From contig NC_079876.1 of NCBI RefSeq assembly GCF_029227915.1, positions 28,989,828 to 29,053,827 of the forward strand: DNA of 64,000 nt, given 5' to 3'. Below, one piece after another: positions 36,840 to 49,300 of the stretch. How positions within the stretch are numbered: the first letter of the stretch is position 1; every line of letters starts with the position of its first letter. The position numbers and the translations under genes are program-made. Origin of the DNA: Hydractinia symbiolongicarpus (taxonomy: Eukaryota > Cnidaria > Hydrozoa > Anthoathecata > Hydractiniidae). The notes beneath the pieces were generated by a model, which ran no database searches, was not told where the DNA came from, and saw only the letters and a list, made by a program, of their open reading frames with translations.

Positions 36840-36999
36840 TTCCCGGGATGACCTGCAAGCTTTTTTAATTTCGTTTTGCGCCATTGAGCTGAAGGAAATC
36901 TACAAGGAAGAAAATACAAATGTGTTAGAGCACGGTGTAGTGCAACCAGGAGATCCAGCATTATTTTCCTTACCACCTGGAAAACGAACTAAATTTTGA
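36840..36999 (+). pseudogene. Possible terminal exon or coding fragment, unknown
   Basis: The open frame ends at a TGA at 36997-36999 and contains FCAIELKEIYKEENTNVLEH and a Pro/Gly-rich, basic end (LPPGKRTKF). The composition is protein-like. It directly follows the SINE and the CCAACCTCGTTCC repeat word, and no upstream exon is apparent. It could be the last exon of a gene whose earlier exons I cannot see, or a transposon fragment. Confidence 0.25.
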
Positions 37000-39561
37000 A
37001 AGCTTAGTTAACTAGGCTATGTGTAGTGGTAAAAGACTTGCTTTTTAGCTGTGTTAAAAAGGTTGAGTTACAAGTTGAGAGAGATGTTCTTTCAGCTATA
37101 TTTTTAACCTATACTTAACAAACATCATGAAAACGTCCAAATTAGCAATATAATCAATAATAATAATAATAATAATAAATATTTAAAGTGGCTAGCCCAG
37201 AAAATCACAAAAACCTATAGTTAGTGGATTGTTTCCACTGGGGGCCACTCAAAAGTCCTCTTAACTACTAGCTAGCTAGCTATAGCCAGCTCGGCAGCTA
37301 GCTAGGTGTTTTTCATCAGTATTAGTTTTCTACTTGTACTAAGTATATACAACAACAACAGGTATATACCTGAAAATTTTTAGTGCTAGAAATCTCCTTT
37401 TTCAAAAAATTTTGTTTAAAGGAGAAATTTTCTTGTCTCTCCAGTTGCTAGTTAGCACTGTAGCTAGCCAATAGACCAATAGCAGTTAAATGCCTTTCTT
37501 TCACAATAGTCCAAACCTGTAAAGTTTCTGATTTAACACTTACATAGTTGAGAATCCAGATTTTATGCTCTTTTTCTGTAAAACAGAAATTGTTTGCAAC
37601 TGCGGAAACTGTTTCTGTGTTTAGCTGGGGGGTGGGGGGGGGGGGGGGGGGGGGGTAAGATAGCTTTGAGATGGGGGTAAATTTAATAAGAACTTTAGTA
37701 GTGAGAGAACCCCTTAAGTACACTCTGGTCTCATATAATATTTTTTATATTTCTTTGTGGTACGTTCTAAAAATTATGCCCAAACCCACAGCTGCTTGCA
37801 GAAGATGCAAAAACTGAGATCTGTTGTTTTATTTGGAAACTATTTTCGATTTTTTCACAAATAAGATTGTCACAAAAAAGTTGAACATGAAAATTGTTTC
37901 CATACCTGTACCTTATCCTGAATTAGTAGAGTGGGATTCTTAGAATTATATGGATGCCTAAAATTTTTTGCAGTGTCTATATCCAGCATTTTACTCCAAA
38001 CTTAAATTAAAAGGTTAAATTACGGCGAAGTTAAATTCGCCACAGCAGTGAAAAGTGTTTTCTGTTTACACGATTTGTCACTTCGGATTGTATGTAACTT
38101 TGGTTAAAAAAGGTCTAAAGGACCAAATCTTTCGCGTTTGTGATTTTTAGGCATGTCTACTGATCAAAAATTGCATTTTATTCTGACATGAAATGAAAAT
38201 TTTGCATTGGTTTGAGTTCAATTGGGGTCTCTGGAAAACAACTTCATGATACTAAAATCACCTTGAAGTTTCGAAAAAAAATTTACCAAAATAAACTTTG
38301 GTTGATTCAAAAGGTTTTGTTGATGTGAAGGGATTAAACTTTTGTGATTTGCATTTGTTTTAAATTAAAAAACTACCTTTCTCTCCTTCAGAAAAAAAAT
38401 TGCTTGTTTCTTTAAGTTGAATATGTTGTGGAATAAACTTTTGTGATTGATTTAAGGGCGTTTTTCTTTGCAGGAAATCAAGGTTAGGTCAATCTTTTTT
38501 GTGGACATAATTTTAGAAATTGAACAGAGAAAGGAAAAGTAGATGACTTTTGAGTGACATGTTATCATATAGTTTAAATAGAAATGCTGTTGCTTAGATT
38601 GAACAAAATTGAAAAAAAAAATAACAAACGGAAAAATTGGTTAAATGCTGAATTTATGTCACTTAAATCAAAATATTCAGGGTAGTATAATAAAAATGTA
38701 TTGTTTTGATTCACTGACATATTTTTTCACTGGCAAATTCAAATTCAAACAGTAAAACTGGATTCTTGTTCTAAAAAAACACATTAAATTAAAAATCCAA
38801 CAATAAAATTTTTGTGTGTTTATATGTTACCACTAGTTGTATTTGCAATTTCAAAGACTGCAGAGCATGTTGGTTGCATTTTATTTGTGTGCCACAGTAT
38901 TATCTGAAGACTGCTGGTCATGTAGTTTTTCTATTATTAGCCTCTGGCAATTTTTTCACTAATTTGAACACTACCAGAGATATAGGTTTTTATTATATAT
39001 TGTTCAAATGTTGGGTATTTTCAGATTCAATGAAAAAGTATCAATAAAAAAGAAAAAAAAATATTGGGGGAAAATAAGTTACATATTTGGATTTATCAGC
39101 AAAAATTATATAAGATAGGAAATTTTGAATACCATATGATTGTTAGAACAGGGTTTTTAATATTTTAATTTTTTTAAATTTTATAAGAGTTTGACTATGT
39201 AATTATTTAACTGCAGTGAAATATTTTTACTGCAGTTGATTTGTGTATTCATTTCTTCGTAAAACATCAATATGTTTGGCTACTAATAGAGGTAGTTGTA
39301 CTTTTAGTGTATAAAACTTAAAAATTTGCATGTTTCCATAAAATGTTAATTGATCACATGAATTGCATCAAAACAAAAAATGACTTTTTTTATCATCTAG
39401 TTATTGTAAACGATATATATAGTTTAAGAAAATATTTTAATGATGTCATTTATGTTGGTTCCAAAATTTTCTAAAATTTGAAAGATGCAACTCTTTGAAG
39501 TCTACTCTCCAATTAGAACAATTTGGATTTTCTGCCAATAAAGGGGTATTTCAAGGCAATA

Positions 39562-40068
39562 TAAATGCTTTTTTAGATCGCGTTTTAAAAGTTTAAGAAC
39601 GAAGAACGGCGATGGAAAGGTTTTTAGATCGCATTTTAAAAACTTAAGAACAAAGAACGACGATAGAAATGCTTTTTTAGATTGCGTTTTAAGAGTTTAA
39701 AAACGAAGAACGGAGATGGAAAGGTTTTTAGATCACATTTTAAAAACTTAAGAACAAAGAACATTCTTCATCATCATTCTCGGCTTAACGTCCGTTTTCC
39801 ATGCTAGCATGGTTTGGGCGGGGTATATTAATGTCCCTCTTCCAATCTGATCTAGACTGTGTTAGACCTAAACTCAACTTCCTCTGTATCAAGTCTATCC
39901 TTATAACCTCCTGCAAAGTCTTTCTCGGTCTGCCTCTGGGCCTTGCCTAACGGCGATAGAAATGCTTTTTTAGATCGTGTTTAAAAGTTTAAGAACGAAA
40001 AGCGGCAATAAAAATGCTTTTTTAGATCGTGTTTAAAAAACTTCAGAACAAAGAACGGCGATAAAAAA
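39562..40068. repeat. Tandem repeat, about 58-bp unit, interrupted by a LINE fragment
   Basis: Units contain TTTTTTAGATCGCGTTTTAA, then AGTTTAAGAACGAAGAACGG and CGATRRAAA. There are roughly six copies, in two alternating variants. The array is split at about 39768-39955 by foreign sequence. The unit resumes after the insert at nearly the point where it stopped (GAAC, then ACGGCGATAG). Confidence 0.8.
39768..39955 (-). mobile_element. 3' end of a non-LTR retrotransposon (reverse transcriptase tail)
   Basis: The minus strand reads PRGRPRKTLQEVIRIDL and continues to SRSDWKRDI before a stop. This is the RGRPxKxW-type tail found at the C-terminus of many LINE reverse transcriptases. About 55 codons remain in frame. 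The element is severely 5'-truncated, as is typical of LINE insertions. It landed inside the tandem array and is therefore younger than it. Confidence 0.65.
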
Positions 40069-40328
40069 TTGGTAATTGATCTAAGTTGTTCCCAGGCCAC
40101 ATCTAGATGGTGGTTTACTTCGTTACAGAGTGCCTAAATTTTTGCAAACCGACTTTACTTTTCTAATTCGAACCCTGGTCACTAAACTTTTCATGGGAAA
40201 AATTTATTATAAATAATTGCAGCAAAACACTTAATTTTGATTTGTATAGTCTGTGTTTTTATTTTTTCCTATTTTGTTGAAAGAAGTTTTCCTTACTAAT
40301 TTCTGATTTATGTTTAGACTACAAAAAT

Positions 40329-43300
40329 ATGGCTAGTACACATGCTGAAGGAACTTCTCATTTCTCACAAGAGGAAATCGAAGAAAAGTTTGTGAAATTC
40401 CTTAGCCATGAGCTAGAAAATAACACTTCTAACTGGAAAGAATTCTATAAAGTATTGGAAGAAGCATGCAACCAAGAAAAAGAGAAAGAAAAGCAAGCAC
40501 CAAAGTGTGACTGCAAAAAGAATAACAGTAAGTTAGGGATAAATTTGCTAAAAACACTTATATTGCCAGATTGTCTACTCTGTCAGGATCGTCAGAAAAG
40601 TTTGGAAATGTTAGGATTTTTTAAAAAAATATTGTGAACATGTCAGAAAAAAGGGGCAATGTTAAATTTTTGCCTATTTTTCTTTTTTATGTCACGTCAT
40701 GAAGGAATTGCTAAGTGGACTTCTAAGGTGAATGTCAGTTTTGATTACAGGAGTAATTAATGTACAGTCTTGAAAAAGTCTGATTAACTTATTTAGTAAC
40801 AGTCATTTAACATCTTGGAAAATAATTTCCATTTTATTTGGCAGAATTAAAGCTTCTTTTTTTTCTATATTATGATAAACAAAAAGCCTGACGATTTCAA
40901 CAATGCTGTTAGACAACTGCATAAGACTTACATATAATGTTGTTTGCAGGATTTTGGGCACAGCATTAAATCCAGTGTGTCTTGGTTTTATTTTCATCAT
41001 GGTTTAGTATCATAAAAGTGACGTTATGAAATCAAATGTTTTTTTAAATAATTTCTACATTAAAATGACACATGCAAACATTTTAATAATAGTGAGCATA
41101 TTTTAAACGATTTTGGGGTATACACAAAAAAAAGAATAAAAAACTAAATTTTAATTTAAATTAGAATTTTTTTTTCGAAAATGTGCTTTATAAATCATCT
41201 CAAAAACATAAACAAACTTTTTATTATAATTATTTTATATTAAATATTATTCATTTATGTTAAATATTATTATATTATTTTTTAAAAAAAGAAAGAATGG
41301 CTTTTCTTTCAAAAAAAAGACTTGAATGATGTCTAAAAAGTAAGATATATTAACTTATAATATAGCCCAGAAGACTCTACGGAAGAAAAATGAAAGCTTG
41401 ATATTGCCTAAGTTGCCATTTTGGATTTTTTAAATACACTAGTAGGTGAAGAATCACATTTTTTGCTTCACTGAAAACCAATACACTTCTTCATAAATGC
41501 ACAAGTGTAAAAACTAATTTGACTGTGTTGATTTTGTATCAGATTTCCTATTTTAAAGTTTAAAATCAAGGATATATTAAGCTGTAGAGTGATGTATATT
41601 TATATGCAATGATCATTACATGACATACTGGAAACTGTGCGACTCCTCGTCATCTGCATGTAGAACTTCTTTATTAAGAATAATCATGTTTTTGGTTTAC
41701 CCTTTTTTATTGTATTTTATATTGATTTTAGCTGTGAAAAATTTAATCTTTAGCACATATTTGTTGTACCTAATTAGGATAAAAACTGACAAAAACACTG
41801 AACAAATCTTTAAGCTTTACATTCAATTTTTTCTGTTGTCCAAGGTTTTGATACTATACCTTTTATTTGTATCATTTTTTCCAAGAAAATTAGTTAAATG
41901 CACACACACGCTTATTCATCTGTATCAATGTACTTTTTTATGTGTTTATAAAATTAAATACAATCCACCCCAGTGCATTTCCTGCAAACCACTCAATAGA
42001 CTAAAAAGGCTTCTCTATGGGCTTTATACATCATGGTAAAACATTTAACCTCATAGCAACCAAAATAGTTGCTATAAATGTAAACAAACAACTTTGCCAG
42101 AGAAATAGTAGCATACAGTCTCAAAAATCAACTAACAGTGAATCGAAAAACTTCGCATTACTCCACCAGAAAAACAGCAAGAAATGTTAATAATTTTAAA
42201 TACACTGCATTTTTAAAGTCCTTCATCAGCGTATTAACCTTATGTAATAATTCTCAGTATAGATAGACAAAGCAGTTTATAATATAATGATCTAGGGGTT
42301 ACTGTCCTTTAATTTTTGTACAACTTGTCTCTCATTTTTTTATCTATTTTTAATAGTGAAACAAGAGCGTACTGCCAACCATACCTTTAAGAGTCATTCA
42401 GCATTCAAAATCAATACAGAACGTACGAAACAACAGTACAAAGAAAGAGACAATTCTAATGCTTTCAGTGAAAAATACTGTACTAGTGCGTTTACACAAA
42501 AAGATGAAAATAATCACAATGCACAGGGCTTTAATTTCTCAAGAGGTTCAACACAACAAAATAACTTTCAATCAAATCAAGATGAATCTGCAGAAACAGA
42601 AAACTCCTATAGAAGCATGCCTCATAAAAATACCGAAAGGACAAAAAACCTACCAGATGAAAAACCGTGCAAAAAAAATAGGCAACGTAAGAAACAAGCC
42701 TGCAAACAAAACCTTAAAAAAGATGCTGAAAATAATGCAGTATTTAATAATATTCCTAATGGTAGTAATGATACCTTCAAGACTGAAGGACAAGCTGATC
42801 CTGACATGAATTTCAGATATGACAATGATAATTTCTACACTGAAAGTTTTAAAGTTTGGTTTGAGAAATTCCTTCAAGTTGTTAAAAGAGCTGGGTTTTT
42901 TGTTGTCTGCTTAATAATTATGTTTCTATGGATAGTAGTAAAGTTTTTGTTCCACACTGGTATGTTTTTGATCAAGATGTTGTTATGGGTATTTCTTTTG
43001 ATTATTGCAAGGTAAGTTTTGGTATTTCTGTTTATCTTTTCGTTTTTTTTATGCAAAATTTAAGCTGTCGTGCTACTGTTTCTATATAAGCATTGGCCAC
43101 ACATTACTTAGAATTGATAAATACTAAGCATATTTTAACTACCACATTGAGTAATCAATTGACCATCAAAAAAATATATATATATTGGGAAATTTGAGAA
43201 GGAAAGGTAAAGAAAGTGGTAAAATAATTAAAAGTAGCATTAAGGTGCAATATTCAGAGTTTTAGTCACGAATATATTTACAATTTTATATATATTGGGG

Positions 43301-46300
43301 TTAGAAAATCACCAGTACATCATCATACTCTAAGAAGGATTAGCTGAAGAACACGTTCAAAAATACAATGCTGACTTGCAACATTTTCACTATCAATTTA
43401 CAATAGAAGTGAATATATTTGGTTTTCACTCTAATGTGATATTAATATATATACTATATAATTGTTTAAACCCATGGAAAAATCCACTTAAATTTTTTTC
43501 CAAACATTTTTGTGGTTCTTATCACAAAACGAGTTGTTAACAATGTATAATTTGTTTCAGCCTATTTCAATATCCATTTCCATTCTGCAAAACAAGGTTA
43601 ATTGAGATAATTTTAATTTTCCAGCGAAGTGATGCACAAAGAGTTTTTTTGTTTTATTATTTCTCAAATTAACTTGTCAAGTAGGCAAAATATGAATGTT
43701 TGGTAAAAAAAACTAGAAAATGGCAGCTTCTATAGGCCTTATACAATTACTCATAAGCAGATCCGAAGTTATGGGGTTGTTAGCAAAAAATAAGGGGCCT
43801 GGCACGAGCAAACGTGTGTCATTTTGGCACAAAAAATTATGCTCATCAATTCACCTTTATAAAATCTATGTAAAGTCTGACTGCACATCCTTTAACAGTT
43901 CTAAAACTACTGATGACTGAAAATGCCAAAATTTGTGATTACTTATATGGCATCATAATTTATGCTAGTTTCTTTTTTTTCTGGATGTTCAGCTAGCTAA
44001 GTTGATTGTTATGTATTTTATATTTCACACTAGCATTGGCTACTAACCCAGATAGTTAAAGCTTTAACCAGTGTTGCTAACATAACATATACTAGTCGTT
44101 AGCCCGTGGAAAATCCACGGGTTCGCCCGTCCTTTTTATGCCGCATTGCGTGCTTCTCGCTATTGCGCAGCTAAGCTACCATTTTGCGTGACAAACAGAC
44201 AGACGGACAGACGTATACGGGTATTATAATATAGATACTTTATTCGTTGCTATTGGATGTTGTTTATTCATGGTTATTGTTATCTTTTATTTTAAAACAT
44301 CTTGGCCAGTTATTTTGAGCATGTTGGGTTGGTGTGGTAATAGGATGAAAATTGGTCTTCATCATGGTTTATATTATAAAAAATATAGTAAAGTAAGAGC
44401 AATGCAATCATTCACAGCGAATATGTATATATATGCTTCTTGCTTATAAGTACCTTCAAATCTTAATTTTTAAATTTTGGCTTAGCTAATTATGTATTTT
44501 AAGCACATAAAGCACATAATTTTAAGCACATTTTTGTTAGAACGGCAGAAATTTCCATTTATAAAATTGTCTTCTGAAAAAAGGTTTAGCCAGCTAGTTT
44601 CCTTTATGCCAGAACAATACCAATAAACAATTTATTGTTACTAAGCAGACTGTGTTAAGCCAAAAATATGCTTACTATAAATGTGTACTGAACAGGAAGA
44701 TGTAACAGGAAGATAAAAGCATATTAGCAAAGGAGTGTGGCCATACAATACATAACTGGGCAGCACATCATTTCTGTGTGCATATAGCTAGCTGCAATAT
44801 CTTGCTAGAATGAAACTGACTAACATTCTAAGAAAATTAATAATTATAACCTAACTTAATGAGCCACTAAGTTTCAGTATATATATTAGATTCAGTATAA
44901 CATATTGGATTTTATAGTAAAAAATGTAAACATTTTGGAGGGATAGAAAGAGATCTCTTTTTATTCCAATTGGCTACTTAGCATACACAAAAGTTGGCAT
45001 AAAAACAATTTTTGTTACACTACCACTACTTATGGCCTATCACGATTCTTCCAATGTGCCAATTAAAAATTATAAAACAAACATTTATTTATTTATTTAT
45101 GAATATTTATACAGGATAAAACATCTCAGATAAAATATCTGCTTTACAAATTTGTCGTGTTTTAAAAAAATAGCTAAAAATTAGTTAATATTTGATTAAA
45201 ATCTAAATAAAAACGATATGGGAAAAAATAGAAGAAAATGTGAAACAAAAGGCAGAGAAAATGATCGAGTGTGGACACAAACTTAGAGTAAAGACGCTCC
45301 TCAAATGGGACACATCTAGAAAACAAAGAAACAAAATTTCATAACATACACCTAAATATAATATTGCTTCAATTTCTTTTTAAATGTTACATAACATTTT
45401 TCTTTTCTAATGTCTAATGGCAACTTGTTGTATGTATCAGCACCCATGTAATAAAAACCACTTTTCGCAACTTCTAATTTAACTTTTTGCAAGGGTAATG
45501 ATAACTGCTTCTTCTGTGTAACCCTTTCATGATTCATCAACTCGAAGTAACTGCTGAAGCTGCTACAACTCTCTCCGTCAATACACTTACGAACTATGCA
45601 ACAAACATTTCTTATTATCATACTTTGATTGTTGTAACGTTTGCATTTTTCGTGACATTTCTCGCTCTGTTGTCCAGAGACACAAGCCTTTACTGTTGTG
45701 TATTTGTAAATTTAAGGTTGATGATACTGTTAAATGTGATAAGAGGTAGTATCATCATGTTGTAAATGATAGTAGCAGTGTTGTCATCAATTTGCGATCT
45801 CAATGCTGATAGGAGGCGAAATCTTGTTGAAACTTTCTTGTAGGCTGTGTCAAAATTCACCTGCATGGATAGTTTTGAATCAAGAGTTGAACCCAAATAT
45901 TTATACTGGCTTGTCGTGTTGACTTCCCCAAAATTATAAAATAGCTTGAGCTTGTGGAATACTGAATTCAACTTTTTACTAGTTCCGAATAACATTGCTT
46001 CCGTTTTTCCTCTTTTTAAGTTAATTATAAGATCATACTGTTCGATATTTTTTAATTCTGAGTTTAATTGTTGATACCTATGGTCAAAGAAGCAAGTTAC
46101 CAACTTGGCATCCTGAACTTTATCTAAACTAAACTCGTTTTCATGCAATGTTTTGATTTTTCACTACAAACTGCTGATTATGAAAAGGCAACATTGAAAA
46201 AGTCTTACTAAAAATGCAAATAAAATTATCATATAATATGGAAAATAGTTTATATGTTTTATAGGCGGCACTTTCAGGGAAAATTGTAGAAAATTAATCA

Positions 46301-49300
46301 ATTTTGCGTGGTACTGAAAAACACACACAATTGAAATTTCTCAAACAAAATCAACTTCACTTATACACTAATTTACGAACAAAGTAATAACACCTCCTGT
46401 GGTTTCAAAACCTGTCAAGCTAAATTAAAATCAGAGTACAATACAGTTTCCAGCTAATCAAATCGCTTATTCCATGATTTTTCTAGGCAACTATGTGTAA
46501 ACAAAATTTTTATACAACACAGAATATAGGTTTAAGAGGATGTTTTGTAGACACTGTTGTAGAAAGTTAGGTGCTTTAGCCTGTCACAGACACAGTGAGT
46601 CAGAGTTAGAGTGTTAGTATATAAAACTTGTTGTAAAAACCCATGAAGAATCCACTAACTAACGGAAACTTTTTAAAATTTTATTTTACCTTTTTCACAA
46701 AACGGTTTGTTGTAAATTTCTTATGTATGTTTTTACATGCTGTTGTAGAAAATTTATTCGCTTTTGCCTGTAACAGACACAGACACAGACACAGTTAGAG
46801 TATTAGTATATCAGACTAGTTTTTTAAATTTTTTTTAAATTTTTTTAAATTGCTGTTAATTCAAATAAAAAAGCAGCAAAGTTTTAATGAAATAGACAAT
46901 CGAAATAACAATTTTAATTGCCATTAATTTATGAAAAAGCAATTACACTCCCTAGTATTAAAACTGGTAAATTTAAATTGGTATACAATAAATTTCCAAC
47001 CAATTAAATTGCTTCATTTTATTACATGATTTGTTCTGGTCAATTAAAAATGTAAAACAAAATTTTTATAAAATACAGAATAAAGCTTTTAGGGAATGTT
47101 TTATAGGTGCTGTTGAAGAAAATTGTAAAAAATATACACACAAAAAACACAAACTGTTAAGTATTATATATTAGATTTATACCATAATTGGGTAAATCTA
47201 TTATATACTTTCACTTGGGTTGTTATGTACAAGATGAAGGCTAACAGTGAAACTTGAAAAATCTATTATATATAATTATATAATACAGATACTAGAGTAG
47301 TTCCTTTCTGTCTTGTAAGCTTAGGTTTGTTCACTAATATGGAATGTTTTTGCAGTAAGTTATACTTAATATATACTGTTGGTTTTCGTTTTTGCTATAA
47401 AATTAAGTATTTAACTATGACATATTCACAAAGAAATCTTTTAAATTAATAATTTCAAAATTTAAGCCTGTTGTTTTCACATTTATGACATGCCACTAAG
47501 TTCAATTTATCTGAAAACAGTTTTTCACCATAATCTTTTTTGGAAGGTCTTAGGTAATACACTATTGCCAGAAAGCCTAAAAATTTCTTTTCATAAGCAA
47601 TAAAAAGTTACTATTTTTAACCTTACAGAATTAATGGTAAAAATTTTATGCAAAAAATTAGGCCTCAGATATTCAGTTATTTCCAAAAAAGTTTGAAAAA
47701 AGCAAAAAAGGGAATGTAACAATTTTTTGAACATGCTCAGAAGTGTAACTAAGGTTTTTCTGAAGCTTTTTACCCTAAGAGGAAAAAATCTTGTGGATTT
47801 AACAACATCAATAATATTTCACAAAATGTTTTTTTTGCTGGAATCAATAGTAAAAGTTAGGAAAAGTCATGCACAAAAAAGATATGTCCAATTGTATTTG
47901 CTGCAGGGGGAATGCTATATATCCTAATACTTGCTGGCTAGCCACAACTTGTTTATGTCGCATTTAATACTTTTATCTCCTTTTTTTTGCATTCTTTTTT
48001 TATTTTTGAAGTTTTTTGATGTTTTAACTACCTAGCTATAGGGATTAAGAGGTTTCGTTTCATGATCTCCACATACTCTAGTGAACATACTACATTACTT
48101 GTGATTTTTAGCAACTTTCATTATTATTAAAAGGGATAATGCCTAGCTGGTTTGCTAACAAGCTACAGAATTTCCAGTTTTGTTACTCTTATGCTTTTTA
48201 CGCAAATAGTGTGGCTAGGTAAATTTCTGACTACATTACAAACTTAGCATATCAATTTGAAAGTATAGATAAACAGATTTTGTTTTGTTTTTTGTTTTTT
48301 AGGTGTATTTATTATGCTGTTGTATTTAATGCGAAATATCGGATCACATCCAAAATTCGTTTGTTTTTCTTTACCATTCTCGAAATCTTCCATCTCGTGA
48401 CAGGATTCAATGTAAATAATTACTTCCAAAAAAAAAATTCAAAGCTGGAAAGTGATAACGAAGATGAAGCAATTGATTTTCCTACTTCTTCAAGCGAGGC
48501 TGTCAGACACCTGCTTCAGCAAAAAGAAAACAAACCGTACAGGTGATTTAAAAATCAGTGTTTTTGTTTTGTTGGTAAGACTGTCGTTTTTCTTTGAAAT
48601 AAAATTTAACAGTGTTTCCAAAGTCAAAAATGATAATGGGTATACCTTCGAATAAGGTTGGGCTGCTACAACTTTTTGATATTGAGATTTTTACAAAAGG
48701 TGTAATACTTTTTAAACTTACATTGGTTTCCATTAAAGTCAGTAATTGGCGTGCATTGTTTCTTGTACAACGGTTGTGGAAATAGAAAAAATGACTACAA
48801 CTTTTGTTGTCAATGGAAACCAACCTTTTAGCTTCTTTTTAATAATTACTGTTTTATGAGTGTAAAATGTAGTGCTAAAAGGGATTTCCATTTAATGTGC
48901 CAGTATGTATGGTTAATGCCTTTTAGCAATTTTCACCACAAGTACAGTGAGTTATTCGAGTTATTATTATTTATTAGTTATTATTAGTTATTCGAAACAG
49001 AGGTGGGTGGGTGACATTTAAAGGTCAGTGTGAGGGAGAGTTTATTTTAGGAGAAGATTATTCAACGGAAAGAAAAAATTAATTTTTATTAAATATTTGT
49101 GTTATCACAAATGTAAAAAAATAATCACCTGTGATCCGAAATGCTACATATTACTAAAGTATTGCTAATATTTTTAGAACACTTTGTCTGACAAGAAATG
49201 CATCTAATGCAGACATCAAATCAAATTACAGAAAGTTGGCTTTGCTTGTTCATCCAGACAAATGTGAAGACAACAAATCAGACGATGCATTTAAAGGTAA

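Larger units (their letters stand above)
37000..40328. other. Intergenic region upstream of DNAJC14
   Basis: AT-rich DNA without a supported gene. It includes (AAT)n at 37152-37167, a poly-G run at about 37626-37656, TAGC-rich words at 37266-37305, and a tandem array at 39562-40068 with a LINE fragment inserted. The DNAJC14 promoter should lie just before 40329, but I see no clear core element. TTTAG at 40314-40318 may be the acceptor of a non-coding first intron. Confidence 0.5.
43012..48302. other. DNAJC14 intron 2 (5.3 kb)
   Basis: Contains a 144-bp Helitron (44092-44235) and a LINE fragment (45352-46150). From 46200 to 48300 it is AT-rich with diverged repeated passages: the motif CTGTAACAGACACAGACACAG near 46770 echoes 46577-46612, and flanking words such as TGTTTTATAGG recur. 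I see no exon in it. Confidence 0.5.

Noticed and set aside
37626-37656. Poly-G run as a G-quadruplex regulatory site
   Set aside because: A simple homopolymer of this kind is commonly slippage or assembly noise, and no gene is nearby.
41620-42039. 139-codon hydrophobic open frame in DNAJC14 intron 1
   Set aside because: Leu/Ile/Phe-rich composition follows from A/T-rich DNA; no splice or family signal, and it lies in an intron of a well-supported gene.
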